From positions 16,100-80,099 of the forward strand of contig PXQR01000040.1 of the NCBI GenBank assembly GCA_003021235.1: a DNA stretch of 64,000 bases, given 5' to 3'. This document shows positions 48,029 to 58,182 of this stretch, piece after piece. Both the position numbers and the translations under genes were made by a program. Source of the DNA: Halobacteriales archaeon QH_6_64_20. GTDB lineage: Archaea; Halobacteriota; Halobacteria; Halobacteriales; Halococcaceae. The notes beneath the pieces were generated by a model. It did no database searches. It had not been told where the DNA came from and worked only from the letters and a program-made list of their open reading frames with translations. Each line of letters begins with the position of its first letter. Within the stretch, counting starts at the first letter, position 1.

Positions 48029-49795
48029 TCAGAGGTAGCCGAGATCGGCGAGGCGGTCGGTGACCCGGTCGTCGGTGACGCTATCCGCACCGGTGTCGAT
48101 TGCGACGTCGGAGTAGGATTCGGCGGCGACCGGGTGTTTCGAGAGCCCACCCGGAACTGCGCCGGTCATTCGCGCCGGAACCGGCTGGCCGAGCGACGCC
48201 ATGACGGCCGGAGCGACGTCGGTGAGCGAGAGCGCGTCGAGATCAGTGGGCGAAAACGCCGGCCCGCTCGCGATGAACGTGCCTTCGAGCTTGTGATCGT
48301 AGCCCTCCGCGCCGACGAAGCGCCGGCCGACGAGTTCGGTTTCGACGGCGTGATCCATGCCGTTGGGCATGAACAGCACGTCGGCGGCGTCCTCAACGGC
48401 GGGACCGCCGTGGATCGCCTCGCGCCTGTGGACCCACTCGAACGCTGGCCGACCGTCCGGCGTCCGCAGTTCCGAGAGCGCCGAGACGATCGCCGAGCGC
48501 ACCGCTTCGTACTCGTTCGGGGGAACGACGCCGTTCGGTTCGCGCCCTCGGAGGTTGACCCGGACGCCGAGTTCGTTGCGGCTCCGACAGTACGCCCTCG
48601 AGGCACGCCAGTCGACGCGCTCGGTGGCCCCTTCCTTTGCGCCGTCGGGGACGAGCGCTTGCAGAAGGCCGGCGAGCCCGAGACGCTGGGCGCTACTGTA
48701 GACGTCCGCGGGCGTCACGCCGGCGAAGCCGAGCACCGACGCCCCGGCCGAGACGGCCGCGACCGCCGGCGAGACCCGCGAGCCACCGTCACTGGCGCTG
48801 GGGTCGTTGTCGGTATCGAAGTCGGCATCAGTACCGGTGCCGACATCAATGGCACCGTCGATATCGGCATCGTCGACACCGTCGGCACCGCTAGCCTCGT
48901 CGCTCCCGTCGGGTTCGCCCAACAGGTCGCGTTTCGCCGTACCGAAGTCCGCTCGTCCGCCCTCGGCCGTGGCTTCGAGGAGGCCGTGATCCCGCAGGAC
49001 GTCGTTGACGTAGATCCGATAGCCCGTCATCGGCCCGATCCCGTGATCCGAACAGACGATCACGTTCACGCCCTCCTCGACGGTTTCGAGTACCGTTCCG
49101 AGCAACGCGTCGGCGGCCTCGTAGATCCGACGGTGGGCGTCGCGTTCGGGAAGCTTGTGAAAGACCGCGTCGGTCTTTTGGACCTGGATCAGGGCGAGAC
49201 GCCACTCCCGGGTCGACAGCAGGTACTCGGCCGCACGACGCCGGAGGTCGATCAGTTCGAGGTAGCCTGCGAGCTTCGCTTGCTTGTCGCTCGACGTTTC
49301 GGCGCGCGAGTAGATCCGGTAGTCCTCGCCCAACGCGTCGTCGAGTTCCTCGCGGATGCCCTCGGGGAAACCCGGCGCGTGCTCGGGGGCGAGGTAGCCG
49401 GGAACCGAGACGCCGTCGATCCGATCAGTCGGATAGGTAACGGGCACGTTAAGCGTGATCGAGGGGAGACCCCGAGCCGAACAGTAGTTCCAGAGCGCCG
49501 GCGCATCGACGTCCTCGCGGGAGATCAGCCGCGCCTCGTCGGGGTAGTTCGTCCCGTGATGAAAGAAATCGTAGACTCCGTGACGGCTCGGGTCGGTGCC
49601 CGTATATATCGAAGGCCAGGCGCTCGCGGTCCAGGGCGGGTGCGTCGAGCGCAACGGTCCCTCGCTCGCGCGCTCGCGGAGCGCGTCGAAGTGTGGCAGG
49701 TCGAACTCGTCGAGGTACTCGAACGAGAGGGCGTCGAAGCCGAGTACGACGGTTCGAGACGACCCTGTTTCCGGCCGGTCGCTTGGGGCCAGCAT
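48029..49795 (-). CDS. Alkaline phosphatase superfamily protein (second paralog)
   Basis: VVLGFDALSFEYLDEF, STHPPWTASAWPSIYTGTDPSRHGVYDFF, VIVCSDHGIGPMTGYRIYVNDVL. Confidence 0.87.
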   Translation of the reverse strand: MLAPSDRPETGSSRTVVLGFDALSFEYLDEFDLPHFDALRERASEGPLRSTHPPWTASAWPSIYTGTDPSRHGVYDFFHHGTNYPDEARLISREDVDAPALWNYCSARGLPSITLNVPVTYPTDRIDGVSVPGYLAPEHAPGFPEGIREELDDALGEDYRIYSRAETSSDKQAKLAGYLELIDLRRRAAEYLLSTREWRLALIQVQKTDAVFHKLPERDAHRRIYEAADALLGTVLETVEEGVNVIVCSDHGIGPMTGYRIYVNDVLRDHGLLEATAEGGRADFGTAKRDLLGEPDGSDEASGADGVDDADIDGAIDVGTGTDADFDTDNDPSASDGGSRVSPAVAAVSAGASVLGFAGVTPADVYSSAQRLGLAGLLQALVPDGAKEGATERVDWRASRAYCRSRNELGVRVNLRGREPNGVVPPNEYEAVRSAIVSALSELRTPDGRPAFEWVHRREAIHGGPAVEDAADVLFMPNGMDHAVETELVGRRFVGAEGYDHKLEGTFIASGPAFSPTDLDALSLTDVAPAVMASLGQPVPARMTGAVPGGLSKHPVAAESYSDVAIDTGADSVTDDRVTDRLADLGYL

Positions 49796-50084
49796 GATAT
49801 ATTCGATTGTTCAGACGTTGTTTAACTGTTTCGTAGCGTGTTATTAACATATGAGCCGGATATGTCCCATTAACGCTCCGGGACACCCGGGTTCGGGTCA
49901 TGAACGCCCTCGTGACCGGTGTTCGACGCCTGGCTATCGAGCTGCAGTCGACCGTCATGCGATCGGTCGCCCGTCGTGCGGTTACCGCCTCCGGCGAACG
50001 GTTCGGCACGAGCGCGTTCGACGACGGTCGCGGCGAACGTCCCATGTACGAGTCATCGATCGACCGGTAGAACGTCCTCGTCGG

Positions 50085-51275
50085 TCAGCACCGCTCCGTC
50101 GAGGATGGGGCCAACCCACGAACCGCGGGGAAGGCCGCGTTCGCGATTCGGATCCGGGTGTCCCGAAGCGAAAAGCCCCCGTAGCCGTGGCCGGCGACGA
50201 TCGCACCTTCGGGGGACACGTCGGAGCCGACCGCGACGGCACACTCCCGAACGTTGGCCCCCGATCCACCGCCCTCGAAGCGGATCGCACAAGCGTCGGT
50301 TCCGTCCGCTCCGCTCGTCCCGTTCGCTCCGTTCGCTCTATTCGCCCCCTTCGTCCGTCCGTCGAACGCCGTCGAGTCGCCGAGACCGACTTCGACGCGT
50401 GCGTTCCGCACGGAGCTCTCGGGGTCGGTCCCGCCGAGGCGGATCCCCGCGACGGCGTTGTTCCGGTAGACGCCGCCGTCGATCCGGATCTCGCCCGGAG
50501 TTTCGCTCACGTACGCGCCGCCGTTCGGGAACCCTTCGAGACGACAGTTCTCGATCCGCATCGTGCCCCGGGTCGCGCCGCCGATCCGGATGCCGGCCCG
50601 GCCGTCGTCCGTTCGATAGCTTGCGCCCGTTGGTCCGCCGTTGCTCGCACGGACGTCTCGTACGATCCCGACGCCATCGGGCGAGCGGACCACCGGTGAG
50701 AGGGCGCTGACCGCCGGCCCGGCGGCGGACGAGGAGGCGCTACGACCGACGAACGCGACGTCCTCGACGGTGAGGCGATCGCGCGCACAGAGGCGTAATC
50801 CGGGGGTGGCCCCGGACGCAGTCGTGTCGACGGTGATCCCACGGAAGAGGAGTTCGGAGCCGCCGGCGATCGTCAGCAGGTTCGCGTTGAACTCCGGCGG
50901 AACGCTAAACGAGACCGCCCCTTCGCCGACGATACCCAACCGCTCGACGCCGAGGACGGCCTGGGGTTCGGTGAATCGGTAGGTGCCGGCCGGAAACGAG
51001 AGAAGGGTGTCCTCGCCGACGGCGCGTCGGAACGCCCGATCGCACGGCGTCCGACCGGTCGGATCACAGCCCGCCTCGACGGCGTCCACCGTCCGCGAGA
51101 AGGTATTGGTTCCCTGCGTCGTCGCCCCAGCACCCGCCGTTCCGGCCAGCAACGAAGCCACCCCCGCGGTCGTCCCGGCGAGTCGCAGGTACGACCGTCG
51201 CCCGACGCGCCGATCACCGCCGTCGCCGGACGGGGTGGCGCCGTGGCGGCCGGATTGCTCGTGATGTCGCGTCAT
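50085..51275 (-). CDS. Tat-exported beta-helix protein
   Basis: GRRSYLRLAGTTAGVASLLAGTAGAGA signal; C-terminal repeats resembling parallel beta-helix rungs. Confidence 0.65.
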   Translation of the reverse strand: MTRHHEQSGRHGATPSGDGGDRRVGRRSYLRLAGTTAGVASLLAGTAGAGATTQGTNTFSRTVDAVEAGCDPTGRTPCDRAFRRAVGEDTLLSFPAGTYRFTEPQAVLGVERLGIVGEGAVSFSVPPEFNANLLTIAGGSELLFRGITVDTTASGATPGLRLCARDRLTVEDVAFVGRSASSSAAGPAVSALSPVVRSPDGVGIVRDVRASNGGPTGASYRTDDGRAGIRIGGATRGTMRIENCRLEGFPNGGAYVSETPGEIRIDGGVYRNNAVAGIRLGGTDPESSVRNARVEVGLGDSTAFDGRTKGANRANGANGTSGADGTDACAIRFEGGGSGANVRECAVAVGSDVSPEGAIVAGHGYGGFSLRDTRIRIANAAFPAVRGLAPSSTERC

Positions 51276-51585
51276 CGTCTATCTTAATTATCACTTAATC
51301 CAACTAAAAACTTTCTATTACACTTTCTCCGAAGGAACACAACTCGAAGAGCGAGCAGGTCGTCACGGCAGCCGGCGGTTCCGTGCCGTCAGCGTCGCAC
51401 GGCGCGGTGACGACGTCAGGAGGACCGGCTTCGGCCCCGACCAGGAAGACTCGAGACGGGCGATCGACCCCTGTTCGGACGGTTTCGTAATACCGTCTTC
51501 GTTCGGAGCTACAGGCCGGAACGCGAGCGTATCGAAAGGGGGTTACGCTACTCATAACAACGCTCGAACGGGAGGAGCCAAGGAC

Positions 51586-53244
51586 ATGGCCGATCGAGCG
51601 GGTGGTATGGAGACCCTCCTGGTGGGGATCGACGCGGCGTGTGCGCCGGTGCTCTCGGATCTGGCGGGTATGAACGCCGAGATCCCGACGCTTCGCGGGC
51701 TACTAGAGGAGGGCGCGAGCGGCCCGCTCGAATCCCAGATCCCGCCCTGGACCGCGAGCGCGTGGCCCTCCCTGTTCACAGGCACCAACCCCGGCAAACA
51801 CGGGATCTTTTCGTTTCTGGCCTTCGAGGGGTACGACTGGGACGTCGTGAACGCGACCCATCTGCGCGAACCCGCCCTCTGGGAACTGCTCGACTCGCGA
51901 GGACTGTCAAGCGTCGTCGTCAACGTTCCAGTGACCCATCCCCCGCGATCGTTTTCCGGAGCGCTGATTCCAGGGTATACCGCACCCGAGAACCCCGCTT
52001 GTCATCCCGAAGGGGTGCTTGACGAAGTCCGCCAGGAGATCGGCAGCTATCGGGTCTACCCGCCCCACGAGGGGGCGAGCGACGCCGACAGGAGCGAGAT
52101 GGTCGCGAACTACCGCGATCTCGTCCGGACCCGCGGCGAGGCGTTTCGCCTTCTCGCCGACCGATACGATCCCGACTTTGGATTCGTCCAGTTCCAGGCC
52201 ACCGATTCGGTGTTTCACGAACGTCCCGGCGACATGGAGGCAGTGCGGGCGGTCTACGAGGCGGTCGACGACGAAATCCGGGAAACGCTCGATGCCTGCG
52301 AGCCGCGAAACACCCTCGTTGCGAGCGATCACGGGATCGGGCGATACGACGGCTACGAGTTCCGTGTCAACGAGTTCCTCCGGGAGGCGGGCTACGTCGA
52401 GACGAAGCGCGGCGGCGAGTCGGGGATGCCGGCTTGGGGACCGATACGCAACGGGAAGGGTGATGACGACCCCGCGGTGCTCGAACGGGCGATGGCGCTC
52501 GCGGCGACGGTAGGCGTTACCAGCCAGCGCGTCGGTGGCGTCGTCGAACGCTTAGGGCTCACCGACCTCGTGCTCGACGTCGTCCCACAGGGAATGATCC
52601 GGGCGGGCACCGAGCAGGTCGACTTCCCGAACTCGCGGGCGTACATGCGCGAGCGGATCGAACTCGGGATCAGGATCAACCTCGAAGGACGGGAACCGAA
52701 CGGGATCGTCCCCGAGACGGAGTACGAAGCAATCCGCGAGGACCTCATTGCCCGCCTGCGCGGCGTTCGTACGCCCGACGGCGAGCCGGTCTTCGAGCGG
52801 GTTGTCCCCCGCGAGACGGTCTTTCACGGGCCGGCCGCCGGGGAAGCGGTCGACGTCGTGACCGTCCCCCGGGAGTTCGATCAGTTCCTCTCCGCAACGC
52901 TCGCGGGAGAACGCTTCGGCCCGCCGACCGAACCCTACAATCACAAGTTAGCGGGGATCGTCGCGGTTCATGGAGAGGACGTCGATACCGACGCCGCGGC
53001 CTCGGACGAGACCGACGGGATCGACGGGATCGGCGGGATCGACGGCGCACACCTGTTCGACGTCGCGCCGACGGTACTTGCGACGCTCTCGCTTCCGCGC
53101 GCCGAGCATATGGACGGAACGGTCCTCCCGATCGTTGAGTCGGCCGACGAGGCGGCGTACCCGGCGATCGATCGCGGGGAGCGAGTGGCGACCGACGACG
53201 GCGGGGTCGAACGCAGGCTGAGCGATCTCGGATACATCGAGTGA
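51586..53244 (+). CDS. Alkaline phosphatase superfamily protein (third paralog)
   Basis: LLVGIDAACAPVLSDLAGM, SQIPPWTASAWPSLFTGTNPGKHGIFSF, TLVASDHGIGRYDGYEFRVNEFL. Confidence 0.88.
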   Translation: MADRAGGMETLLVGIDAACAPVLSDLAGMNAEIPTLRGLLEEGASGPLESQIPPWTASAWPSLFTGTNPGKHGIFSFLAFEGYDWDVVNATHLREPALWELLDSRGLSSVVVNVPVTHPPRSFSGALIPGYTAPENPACHPEGVLDEVRQEIGSYRVYPPHEGASDADRSEMVANYRDLVRTRGEAFRLLADRYDPDFGFVQFQATDSVFHERPGDMEAVRAVYEAVDDEIRETLDACEPRNTLVASDHGIGRYDGYEFRVNEFLREAGYVETKRGGESGMPAWGPIRNGKGDDDPAVLERAMALAATVGVTSQRVGGVVERLGLTDLVLDVVPQGMIRAGTEQVDFPNSRAYMRERIELGIRINLEGREPNGIVPETEYEAIREDLIARLRGVRTPDGEPVFERVVPRETVFHGPAAGEAVDVVTVPREFDQFLSATLAGERFGPPTEPYNHKLAGIVAVHGEDVDTDAAASDETDGIDGIGGIDGAHLFDVAPTVLATLSLPRAEHMDGTVLPIVESADEAAYPAIDRGERVATDDGGVERRLSDLGYIE

Positions 53245-53263
53245 GGAGAGAGAACACAGTACA

Positions 53264-54265
53264 ATGGTCGAAGTCTCGATCGCAGGTCACGACGACGTCG
53301 AGAAGTGGGACAGCTACGTCGATCGCTCGCCCCAGGGTAACGCCTTTCACTACGACGGGAGCTTAGCGGCGATCGCGGAGCACTCGGACACCGAGGTTCA
53401 TCGCCTGATCGGCTACAAGGGCCAGGAGATCGTCGGTCTCTTTCCGGTGTTCGAACGCGAGATACTGGGTCAAAGCGCTCTGTTCTCGCCGCCGCCCGCC
53501 CTCCTGGTACCTTACCTGGGACCGGCACTACTCAATATCGGGAAGCTGAAACAGCGGAAAGCCGAACGCCGCCACGGCCGGTTCGTTCGGGGGTGTTTCG
53601 AGACGCTCTTCGAGGAGGTAGCTCCGAGGTACGTCTCGCTCCGGACCGATGGCCGATACACCGATCTCAGGCCCATCACGTGGACCGGCTTCGACGTGAC
53701 GCCCGATTACACCTACACTGTGGACCTCACGCGTGAGGAAGGCGACCTGCTGGGAAGCTTTTCGAGCGACGCTCGGAGCAATATCCGGACGGGCGAGGAC
53801 GTCGAATACGCCGTCGAGGAAGGCGGCACGGAGGCGATCCGTCGGATCATCACTCAGGTCGAAGCGCGGCATACGTCCCAGGGCCTCTTTTATGGGGTTA
53901 CCCCGGAATTCGTCACCGACCTCCATCGGTCGCTTCCCAACGGACGAGTGCGCCCCTATACCATCGCGGTCGACGGCGAGTTCGTCGGCGGGATGGTAAC
54001 CGTCGAGGACGAGGATACGATCTACCGGTGGCAGGGCGGCGCGAAACACGACGCCGACGCGCCGGCGAACGACCTGCTCGACTGGGAGATCATGACCGAC
54101 GCGATGGACCGAGGGATGGAAACATACGACCTGGTGGGAGCGAACAACCCGCGACTGAACGGGTACAAGGCGAAGTTCAGTCCCGACCTCCGGGCCTTCC
54201 ATAGCGCGGAACGGGCGAGTCCGGCCATGAAACTCGCCGCTGAAGCGTACACGCGGTTGCGCTGA
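53264..54265 (+). CDS. FemAB-like GNAT (second paralog)
   Basis: LLGSFSSDARSNIRTG..FVGGMVTVEDEDTIYRWQGGA..YDLVGANNPRLNGYKAKFSPDLRAFHSAE. Confidence 0.82.
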   Translation: MVEVSIAGHDDVEKWDSYVDRSPQGNAFHYDGSLAAIAEHSDTEVHRLIGYKGQEIVGLFPVFEREILGQSALFSPPPALLVPYLGPALLNIGKLKQRKAERRHGRFVRGCFETLFEEVAPRYVSLRTDGRYTDLRPITWTGFDVTPDYTYTVDLTREEGDLLGSFSSDARSNIRTGEDVEYAVEEGGTEAIRRIITQVEARHTSQGLFYGVTPEFVTDLHRSLPNGRVRPYTIAVDGEFVGGMVTVEDEDTIYRWQGGAKHDADAPANDLLDWEIMTDAMDRGMETYDLVGANNPRLNGYKAKFSPDLRAFHSAERASPAMKLAAEAYTRLR

Positions 54266-54435
54266 TCTCACCGACCACACCGTTCGGAACCCGCGTGTTC
54301 GCGCTTTCGATGACGACTGACGGGCGTACGACCATCGGTTCTCTTCACCGAACGGTAGCTCCCGGCCTGGACCAGTCGCCGGCGAATCGAGGATCGAGGG
54401 TCGAAAGTCGAGAGAAGGGAGTCGAGCCGGGTGCG

Positions 54436-55818
54436 TCAGAACGAGGGAGCGAAACCGAACGACGAAGCGCTGACAGCACCGTTGGCACCGCCGTTCGTGG
54501 CATCAGCAGTAGGGCGGCTTGCACTGGCGTTCGACCCGCCCGAGCCGGAAGAACCACTGGAAGCGTTCGGGCCAGCGGTCGCATTGGTCGCACCAGTTGT
54601 GGCGGTTGCGTTCGCGCCGGCGGTCCCGCTGGGAGGAGTCCGGCCGTCGGGCCAGACCCAGGTGTGATAATCGGCGTTTTCGATCGTCGGGTTTGCCGGC
54701 GCGCCGTCGAGGTAGAGCAGATAGACGAGACGGACGTTTCCGGATCCGTTCTCGGTGCTAAACGGTGGGGTCAGTTCGTGAGTCCGGGCCCAGGTGTCCC
54801 TGGTCTCGTTCGCCGGCACGGTCGGGCGGAAACGTCTCGCTCCCTGGCGTTCGAGTACTCTGGTCTGGCCGCCCGAGACCTCGACCCGCTGGAACTGGGC
54901 GATCACGACGTAATCGGTGACGGTCCCCTCCTGGTTTTCGATGCCGACAGTGAGGTTCGTCGGTTGGCCCGCGGTGAACGACTCGGGGTAGTCCTCGTAG
55001 ATCAACTGGCCGGACTCGTTGATCGTGCCAACGTAGAACTCCGAGGTCGAGGTCGCATCGGTGGGCACGGCTAATGTGTACCCGAGGCTCGCAAGCGCCG
55101 CGAGCATGCTGAGCGCGAGTACCGCGGTCAGGAGAGCGTCGGCCGGCGAGCGGCCGAAGGCGGCACGCGCGTCGGCGATCCAGCGTCGATAGGGCAACAC
55201 GAAGCGCTCGCCGCGCGGGAGCCGGGCGCGCCGGACGGCACCGACAACGGTAAAGAGGGTAACGAAGACCGCGAGGGTAGCGAACATCGGTTCGACCGAA
55301 AGCGACCAGGGTGTGGCCGCGAGGGCCAGCGCGAGGATCGGTAACCACACGAGACTCAGTCCGAACGAAAGCGCCGACCGCTCCCCCCAGGAGATCCCGC
55401 GCTGTTCGATCGACTGGACGCTACCGAAGCGCGCCGACCGCGAAAGCGGGCTAGCATCCTGCTCGTCGGGGGACTGCCGGCCGGGAAAGAGCGTCGAGAG
55501 AAAGGCGTACCCCGGTAAGAACAACAGGAGCGGGACGGTCACGATGAACCGTATCGGACTATCGCTCGTGAGCGGGAGGGTAATGACCGTCCAGGCGAGC
55601 ACGAGATAGAGAGCAACGACGACGATACTACCCAATACCGCCTGTATCGAGCCCGCGGACTCGCCTCGGTAGCCACCGGTCCGTACGTCGTCGAGCGGAT
55701 CACGGCTCACGTTCGTTCCTCCGTTATCGGACGATTTCGGATAAGCCTTTGTTATCGCTGTTGATACCGCCGTTCGGGATCGTCGTTCGTACCGGCACGT
55801 CGGCGTCGACTCGGTCAC
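54436..55818 (-). CDS. DUF1616-like membrane protein
   Basis: SPIRFIVTVPLLLFLPGYAFLSTLFPG, four TM segments, extracellular domain with TSEFYVGTINESGQLIYEDYPESFTAGQPTNLTVGIENQEG. Confidence 0.75.
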   Translation of the reverse strand: MTESTPTCRYERRSRTAVSTAITKAYPKSSDNGGTNVSRDPLDDVRTGGYRGESAGSIQAVLGSIVVVALYLVLAWTVITLPLTSDSPIRFIVTVPLLLFLPGYAFLSTLFPGRQSPDEQDASPLSRSARFGSVQSIEQRGISWGERSALSFGLSLVWLPILALALAATPWSLSVEPMFATLAVFVTLFTVVGAVRRARLPRGERFVLPYRRWIADARAAFGRSPADALLTAVLALSMLAALASLGYTLAVPTDATSTSEFYVGTINESGQLIYEDYPESFTAGQPTNLTVGIENQEGTVTDYVVIAQFQRVEVSGGQTRVLERQGARRFRPTVPANETRDTWARTHELTPPFSTENGSGNVRLVYLLYLDGAPANPTIENADYHTWVWPDGRTPPSGTAGANATATTGATNATAGPNASSGSSGSGGSNASASRPTADATNGGANGAVSASSFGFAPSF

Positions 55819-55898
55819 GCCTCGACACCGATCGTGTCGATCGTCATTCCGTATGGGCCGGTACCCGCGGGTCAGGGTCGCGTCCGGCGCGGTTCGAC

Positions 55899-56582
55899 TC
55901 AGGAGCGCTCGGTGTCGACGAACGAACCCATCACCGCATCGAGGGCGGCGGTCGGCGTCTCGACGTCGAGTACCGAGACCGTCGCCGCGTGGACGATCGC
56001 TAAGGCCGAAAAGGCGACGAGGACGACGGCGGTGACGACGCCCTGGGAGAGAACACCCAGCAATCCCGCCTCGGCGAGCAAGGCAAGCACCGCACCACCG
56101 GCGGCGAACGCGAGATACCCGAGGCTCCAGGAGCCGTCGTCATCGATACCTGGATCGAGGTACTCGTACAGTATCGGGGCGCGCTCGCCGACCGCGATGA
56201 GCCCGCGGTCCTGATTGAACTCGACGACGCCGGCGTCGTCCATCTTGGTGAGGTGACACTGGTACAATCCCACGTACACGCGCTTTCGCTCGTCCGAGGA
56301 GAGCGCGCCGATCGGCTTGTCGTTCTCCCAGGCGGCGATCCGCTCGGCGAGGTCGCGCAAGCGAACGGGCCCCGGGTCGTCGGCGAGGTAGCGGAGGACG
56401 TGCCGCCGGCGCTGGTTTTTGAGCAACTCGAAGATGGTGTCCTTCGAGAGGGGCGGGGCCGGCTCGTCCGGCTTGTCGGGCGCCCCGGCGTCGGGCCCGC
56501 TGCCGGGATCACCGGGGGCCTGCGAGCCGTCGTTCGTTCGGTCGGAGGGCGTGTCAGGGTGGGAAGCCATCTCTATATTCAC
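55899..56582 (-). CDS. Winged-helix (DUF7344-type) membrane-anchored regulator
   Basis: LSKDTIFELLKNQRRRHVLRYLADDPGPVRLRDLAERIAAWEND..LYQCHLTKMDDAGVVEFNQDRG plus two TM helices. Confidence 0.75.
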   Translation of the reverse strand: MNIEMASHPDTPSDRTNDGSQAPGDPGSGPDAGAPDKPDEPAPPLSKDTIFELLKNQRRRHVLRYLADDPGPVRLRDLAERIAAWENDKPIGALSSDERKRVYVGLYQCHLTKMDDAGVVEFNQDRGLIAVGERAPILYEYLDPGIDDDGSWSLGYLAFAAGGAVLALLAEAGLLGVLSQGVVTAVVLVAFSALAIVHAATVSVLDVETPTAALDAVMGSFVDTERS

Positions 56583-56954
56583 GTGAAATCCTGTGTAATA
56601 TAGTTATTAATCCGTTATTTGATCGGCAGAAACGAAGGTTGATACGTACCGATCGCACTTCGGCGTCCCGGCCGAGCACCGAAGCGCGGGGGCGGGTTCG
56701 TTCGGGGGCTGATAACGAGGTAATATCCCGAGCGCGAGCCGCCGGTCAAGGGCCGAGGCCGTCGGTTCGGCGGCCAGCCGTCGGCACGACGGCGTAACCA
56801 CGGGACGGACCGACACAACGGACGCCGCCAGTATAGTGACCCGATAGACCGGGATCGTCGACTATAATAGGAGATAACAACTTAATTACTATATGCACGT
56901 GCTTCATGACTTCATGTAGTAGCCAGATACGGGACGGGGCGAAGGAGACCAAGC

Positions 56955-57230
56955 ATGTCAAACGAGTGGGATATGATCAGTTTCGTTATCAGGTCGCAGT
57001 ACAGGGTCGCGGTCCTCGAACGATTAGTGGAGGGGCCGGCGACCCCCTCCCGCATCGCGACGGACACCGACATCGCCATCGCGCACGTCTCGCGGGCGCT
57101 CTCGGGGCTTCGTGAACGCGAGATGGTCGAGTTGCTTGTCTCCGAGGACCAGAAGAAAGGACGCGTCTACGGCATCACCGACCACGGCGAGAAGGTGTGG
57201 CATCGCCTCCAGCAGGAGGGAATGGTCTAA
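56955..57230 (+). CDS. Winged-helix transcriptional regulator
   Basis: SQYRVAVLERLVEGPATPSRIATDTDIAIAHVSRALSGLREREMVELL..YGITDHGEKVW. Confidence 0.85.
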   Translation: MSNEWDMISFVIRSQYRVAVLERLVEGPATPSRIATDTDIAIAHVSRALSGLREREMVELLVSEDQKKGRVYGITDHGEKVWHRLQQEGMV

Positions 57231-57351
57231 CGGGTCGATCACACGCCGATCGAGGCAGGTCTCTCGGTAGCCCGAACCGGAAAGACAGGTGTACGCAGGT
57301 ACGCAGGCGCGAACCTTTACGTTCAAGTGCGGGCGGCGTGGAGCGCGAGCA

Positions 57352-58092
57352 ATGAACGAAGCCACGCTCGCGCGTGATGGGCGCGAGGAGTACACGCTTT
57401 CGGACGTGAGCGTCGTCATGGGGACGTACAACGAAGAGGCCGCCATCGGCACGGTCTTGGAGGACATCGCCGCGGTTACCGACGGCGAGGCAACAGCGAT
57501 CTGTGTGGACGGATCGGACGACCGGACTCCCGAGATCGCCCGCGCTAACGGTGCACGCGTGATCCACCAGGAGCCCCGGGGCTACGGGGAGGCGGTTCGT
57601 GAGGCCGTTCTCGCCGCCGACCGGCCAGTCGTGATCACGACCGACTGTGACGACACCTACCCGATGGAACAGGTCCCCGAGTTCCTCGATCTGGTGAACG
57701 ACGGGTACGATGTCGTGAGCGGCGATCGACTCTACTACGGTGCCGACGCCATGCCGGGGTTCAATCGTTTGGGCAATCACGCCTTCGCCCTCTTTGCGAG
57801 CGCGCTCGCGGGCCATCGGATCCACGACACGACCACCGGGATGCGCGCCTATCGCCGGTCGGTGCTCCACGAGATCGACTGGACCGAAAACACCGGGCTG
57901 TCGGCGGAACTATTACTTCGGCCGCTCATGCGCGGTTATCGGGTCCGGGAACGCCCAATTGAGTACCGCGAACGTCGCGGCGAGACGAAGTTGGATCCCA
58001 TCGAGGGTGGAGCCGCCATCGCCAAATCGATTCTGACCGTGAGCCTCGAAGAACGCCTCCGGAAAGCGGGTCTCGACGTCCGCCTCGGATAG
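57352..58092 (+). CDS. Glycosyltransferase family 2
   Basis: VSVVMGTYNEEAAIGTVLEDIAAV..VITTDCDDTYPMEQVPEFLDLV. Confidence 0.88.
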   Translation: MNEATLARDGREEYTLSDVSVVMGTYNEEAAIGTVLEDIAAVTDGEATAICVDGSDDRTPEIARANGARVIHQEPRGYGEAVREAVLAADRPVVITTDCDDTYPMEQVPEFLDLVNDGYDVVSGDRLYYGADAMPGFNRLGNHAFALFASALAGHRIHDTTTGMRAYRRSVLHEIDWTENTGLSAELLLRPLMRGYRVRERPIEYRERRGETKLDPIEGGAAIAKSILTVSLEERLRKAGLDVRLG

Positions 58093-58182
58093 CGCGGTCG
58101 AACTGCTGGTTTCTATCGACGATTCAGGAACGATCGTTCGATACCCGAGAGCGTAGCGCCCGCGGACGGAACGACCCTAACC

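Noticed and set aside
51304-51555. 83-aa minus-strand ORF between beta-helix and phosphatase genes
   Set aside because: No recognisable domain or haloarchaeal acidic composition; insufficient support.
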